A stretch of DNA of 64,000 bases from Pseudoscleropodium purum (lineage: Eukaryota > Streptophyta > Bryopsida > Hypnales > Brachytheciaceae). The DNA lies in assembly GCA_963969395.1 (NCBI GenBank), contig OZ017797.1, forward strand, positions 14,012,001 through 14,076,000. Reading direction: 5' to 3'. Below the pieces are notes generated by a model that worked only from the letters and a program-made list of their open reading frames with translations, ran no database searches and was not told where the DNA came from. Shown here one piece after another: positions 62,191-64,000 of this stretch. Position 1 is the first letter of the stretch. The number at the start of each line of letters is the position of its first letter. The position numbers and the translations under genes were made by a program.

Positions 62191-63479
62191 TGATGAAAAC
62201 TTCAAAATAAAACCATGTCTTACCATTGTTGTGTAACAATTGTTATATTTTAAACGTGAGTAATATTATAAGATAATGGTTTGAATACATGCAATTAAAA
62301 ACTTCCTTATAGATTTATTGCCTCAAAAAATCAATAGATAATCATTTGTGCTATTAGTCGATATCCCTTCTAAATACCTATTTAAATGTTTGTAGACACC
62401 TAGAGATTATCAAGTATAACCTAATAAGTGAGACAATACCTCGAAACACCCTTGACATACCCAGCAATGGCTTTTGATATATAATTTATTACCCCATGTT
62501 TTACTCTTAGAGAAAACCTTCAAACATTTTTATTTGCCACAAATTGATATGGCCATGAATTTTTACTATTTGGTTGATTTACAACTTCTAAATATTTTTT
62601 TTGGTTGCTTGCTTGTATTTTTTTCATGACTTTAGGGCTATGGCATCTTTAAAGTTTAGGGCACATTATTCTTTAATTACTTTGGTTAACAAAATAAATT
62701 ATGAAAAACAAGCACAAACTAACTATGGCCATGGATTTTTCATGTTTGAATGATTTCCAACTTCTACATATTGTAATATTAAAAAAATTGTTGTATCACA
62801 AACTTTTGTTCTTACAATAATATAACATGTTTAAAAAAAATTCACTCATTTTTGTTCTAGTTGTATCAACATGAGATTTTAATTTGGTTCCACTTAATAA
62901 TTTGTGTAAATTTCATACAATTAAGAATAAAGGGTTTAGGGTTTAATTTTTGGGTAAATTTTCATCACACACAAATGTATAAATGAATGCCATTTTTTAA
63001 ATTATGGGTTAGATTATGATGTGTTCAAGATAATTTTTTAATTTACCTATTCTGAGGACAAATGCATAAAAGTAAGAACATGTATGATAGAGAAAGATTA
63101 CAATACTAGAAACATGTGTGAAAAAAATTCATTTACATTTTTATTTTAGTTCAAAAATACTAAATTCTTATGAAATTAATGATATTAGCCCATTGCTTCA
63201 ATCTTTACAAATATATATTCATTGATTGTATAATTTAATAATACTTATTATAGAACAAACTTGTACTAGAGGCAAAAAATACACCCAAATCAATTTTGAA
63301 ATGAATGAGAGGTTAGAATATAGAAAAAAAACAAAGAATATAACTTTATGCTCAATTTTTTTAGTAGTTTGTAAAGTTCAAAGCAAAGAATGATGAATTT
63401 TTTTATTTACATGAAGTCCATGGCGGTCATTTCAAAAATCAATTTTCAAGAAACATATTACCAAAACATTATGAAAATA
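62191..63479. other. AT-rich repeat-derived DNA
   Basis: It holds partial R2 pieces near 62550 and 62725 but no gene. The rest is unrecognised. Confidence 0.4.
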
Positions 63480-63815
63480 GAAGAAAAAAAAAATGTAGAA
63501 GTTGCAAAATATATGTACATTTAGAATCCATGAGGAAAATAATTTTAGGCTACTCTTAAACAATTTTCAACAAAAACAAAACTTTTGCTTCAATATGCCA
63601 TGTGCTTTATTTTTAAAATACTAAAGCCAAAGAAACATGGAATAAACTAAAGGAATGAATGATTTTTTTTGCCTAAGTTGAAAATATCCTAAACCTCAAG
63701 AATTCATGAGAAAACTTAATTTTTGCTACTTTTAGGCATTTTTGTATGCAAGAGAATTTGCATTATTTCCAAGAAAGCATGTGTTGTAGTTTACAAGTTG
63801 AAATCCCCCTTGGCC
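63480..63815. repeat. ~177 bp tandem repeat, second location (two copies)
   Basis: Two units start near 63495 and 63672 (177 bp apart) and match the 51.3-52.1 kb array in word order: GTTGAA or GTTGCAAAATA, ATTTAGAATC, GCTACTTTTAGGCATTTTTG, then CATGTG(C/T)T. The array is interrupted by a C-run followed by an A-run at about 63817-63844. Confidence 0.7.
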
Positions 63816-64000
63816 CCCCCCCCAAAAAAAAAAAAAAAAAAAAACATTAATGAAACATTGTATGTGAATGTCAAAATTCTTTTTAAGGTAGTTATAATTA
63901 TTCTTATGTGGGAAATCCCATGTGAATTTTTAATTCATGCCCATTTAAAATTTCATCTTCACTTGGATTAAATAAAATGAAAATGAAGCGGGCGCTATAT
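63816..64000. other. homopolymer junction and unremarkable end of window
   Basis: About ten C are followed directly by about twenty-two A at 63817-63844. Such runs are error-prone in sequencing, so the exact lengths are uncertain. No gene follows. Confidence 0.5.

Overview
The window looks like nuclear DNA from a land plant with a large, repeat-rich, AT-rich genome. A gymnosperm is my best guess, but this is inference. The evidence is one spliced plant-type EF-hand gene with GT-AG introns, one secreted peptide gene carrying CLE-like plant peptide-hormone repeats, TATA boxes of plant form, and long stretches of minisatellite, solo-LTR, MITE and decayed transposon-like DNA. Only two genes look intact. 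Both lie in a GC-richer island at about 22.2-28.4 kb, both on the + strand and about 1.1 kb apart.

Layout: 1-22.1 kb is almost gene-free. It holds a foldback repeat (721-850), weak coding-like fragments (about 1.2-1.5 and 2.9-3.0 kb), a 42-44 bp minisatellite (4.86-5.32 kb), a CACTA-type transposon end (to 6823), a 36 bp minisatellite split by a 1263 bp solo LTR with a perfect 5 bp target-site duplication (7.6-10.0 kb), a block rich in GCTTTAAGC motifs (12.95-14.65 kb) and a CACTA-like MITE (16.6-16.8 kb).

22.19-26.58 kb holds a 354-residue EF-hand protein in five coding exons, all joined by phase-0 introns. The protein is built from three diverged ~110-residue modules. 27.63-28.66 kb holds an intronless gene for a 224-residue secreted precursor with three CLE-like 12-mers spaced exactly 61 residues apart.

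32.8-38.7 kb (- strand) is a decayed, intron-containing coding region of unknown family. It and its upstream flank hold about ten copies of a short inverted repeat (core arms TTTAGCGC / GCGCTAAA), and several copies pair through copy-specific flanking bases. 43.6-48.6 kb (- strand) is another decayed transposon-like coding region in which the internal stops I checked are mostly TAG. A 303 bp hAT-type MITE with a perfect 8 bp target-site duplication lies at 42.87-43.17 kb.

48.7-64 kb has no gene I can support. It holds a ~177 bp tandem repeat in two places (51.3-52.1 and 63.5-63.8 kb), a ~147 bp tandem repeat (55.7-56.4 kb), a CAATAGTCA simple repeat, and several dispersed repeat copies.

The two intact genes would act in signalling, one as a probable calcium sensor and one as a source of secreted peptide ligands. 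Nothing in the sequence shows that they work together.
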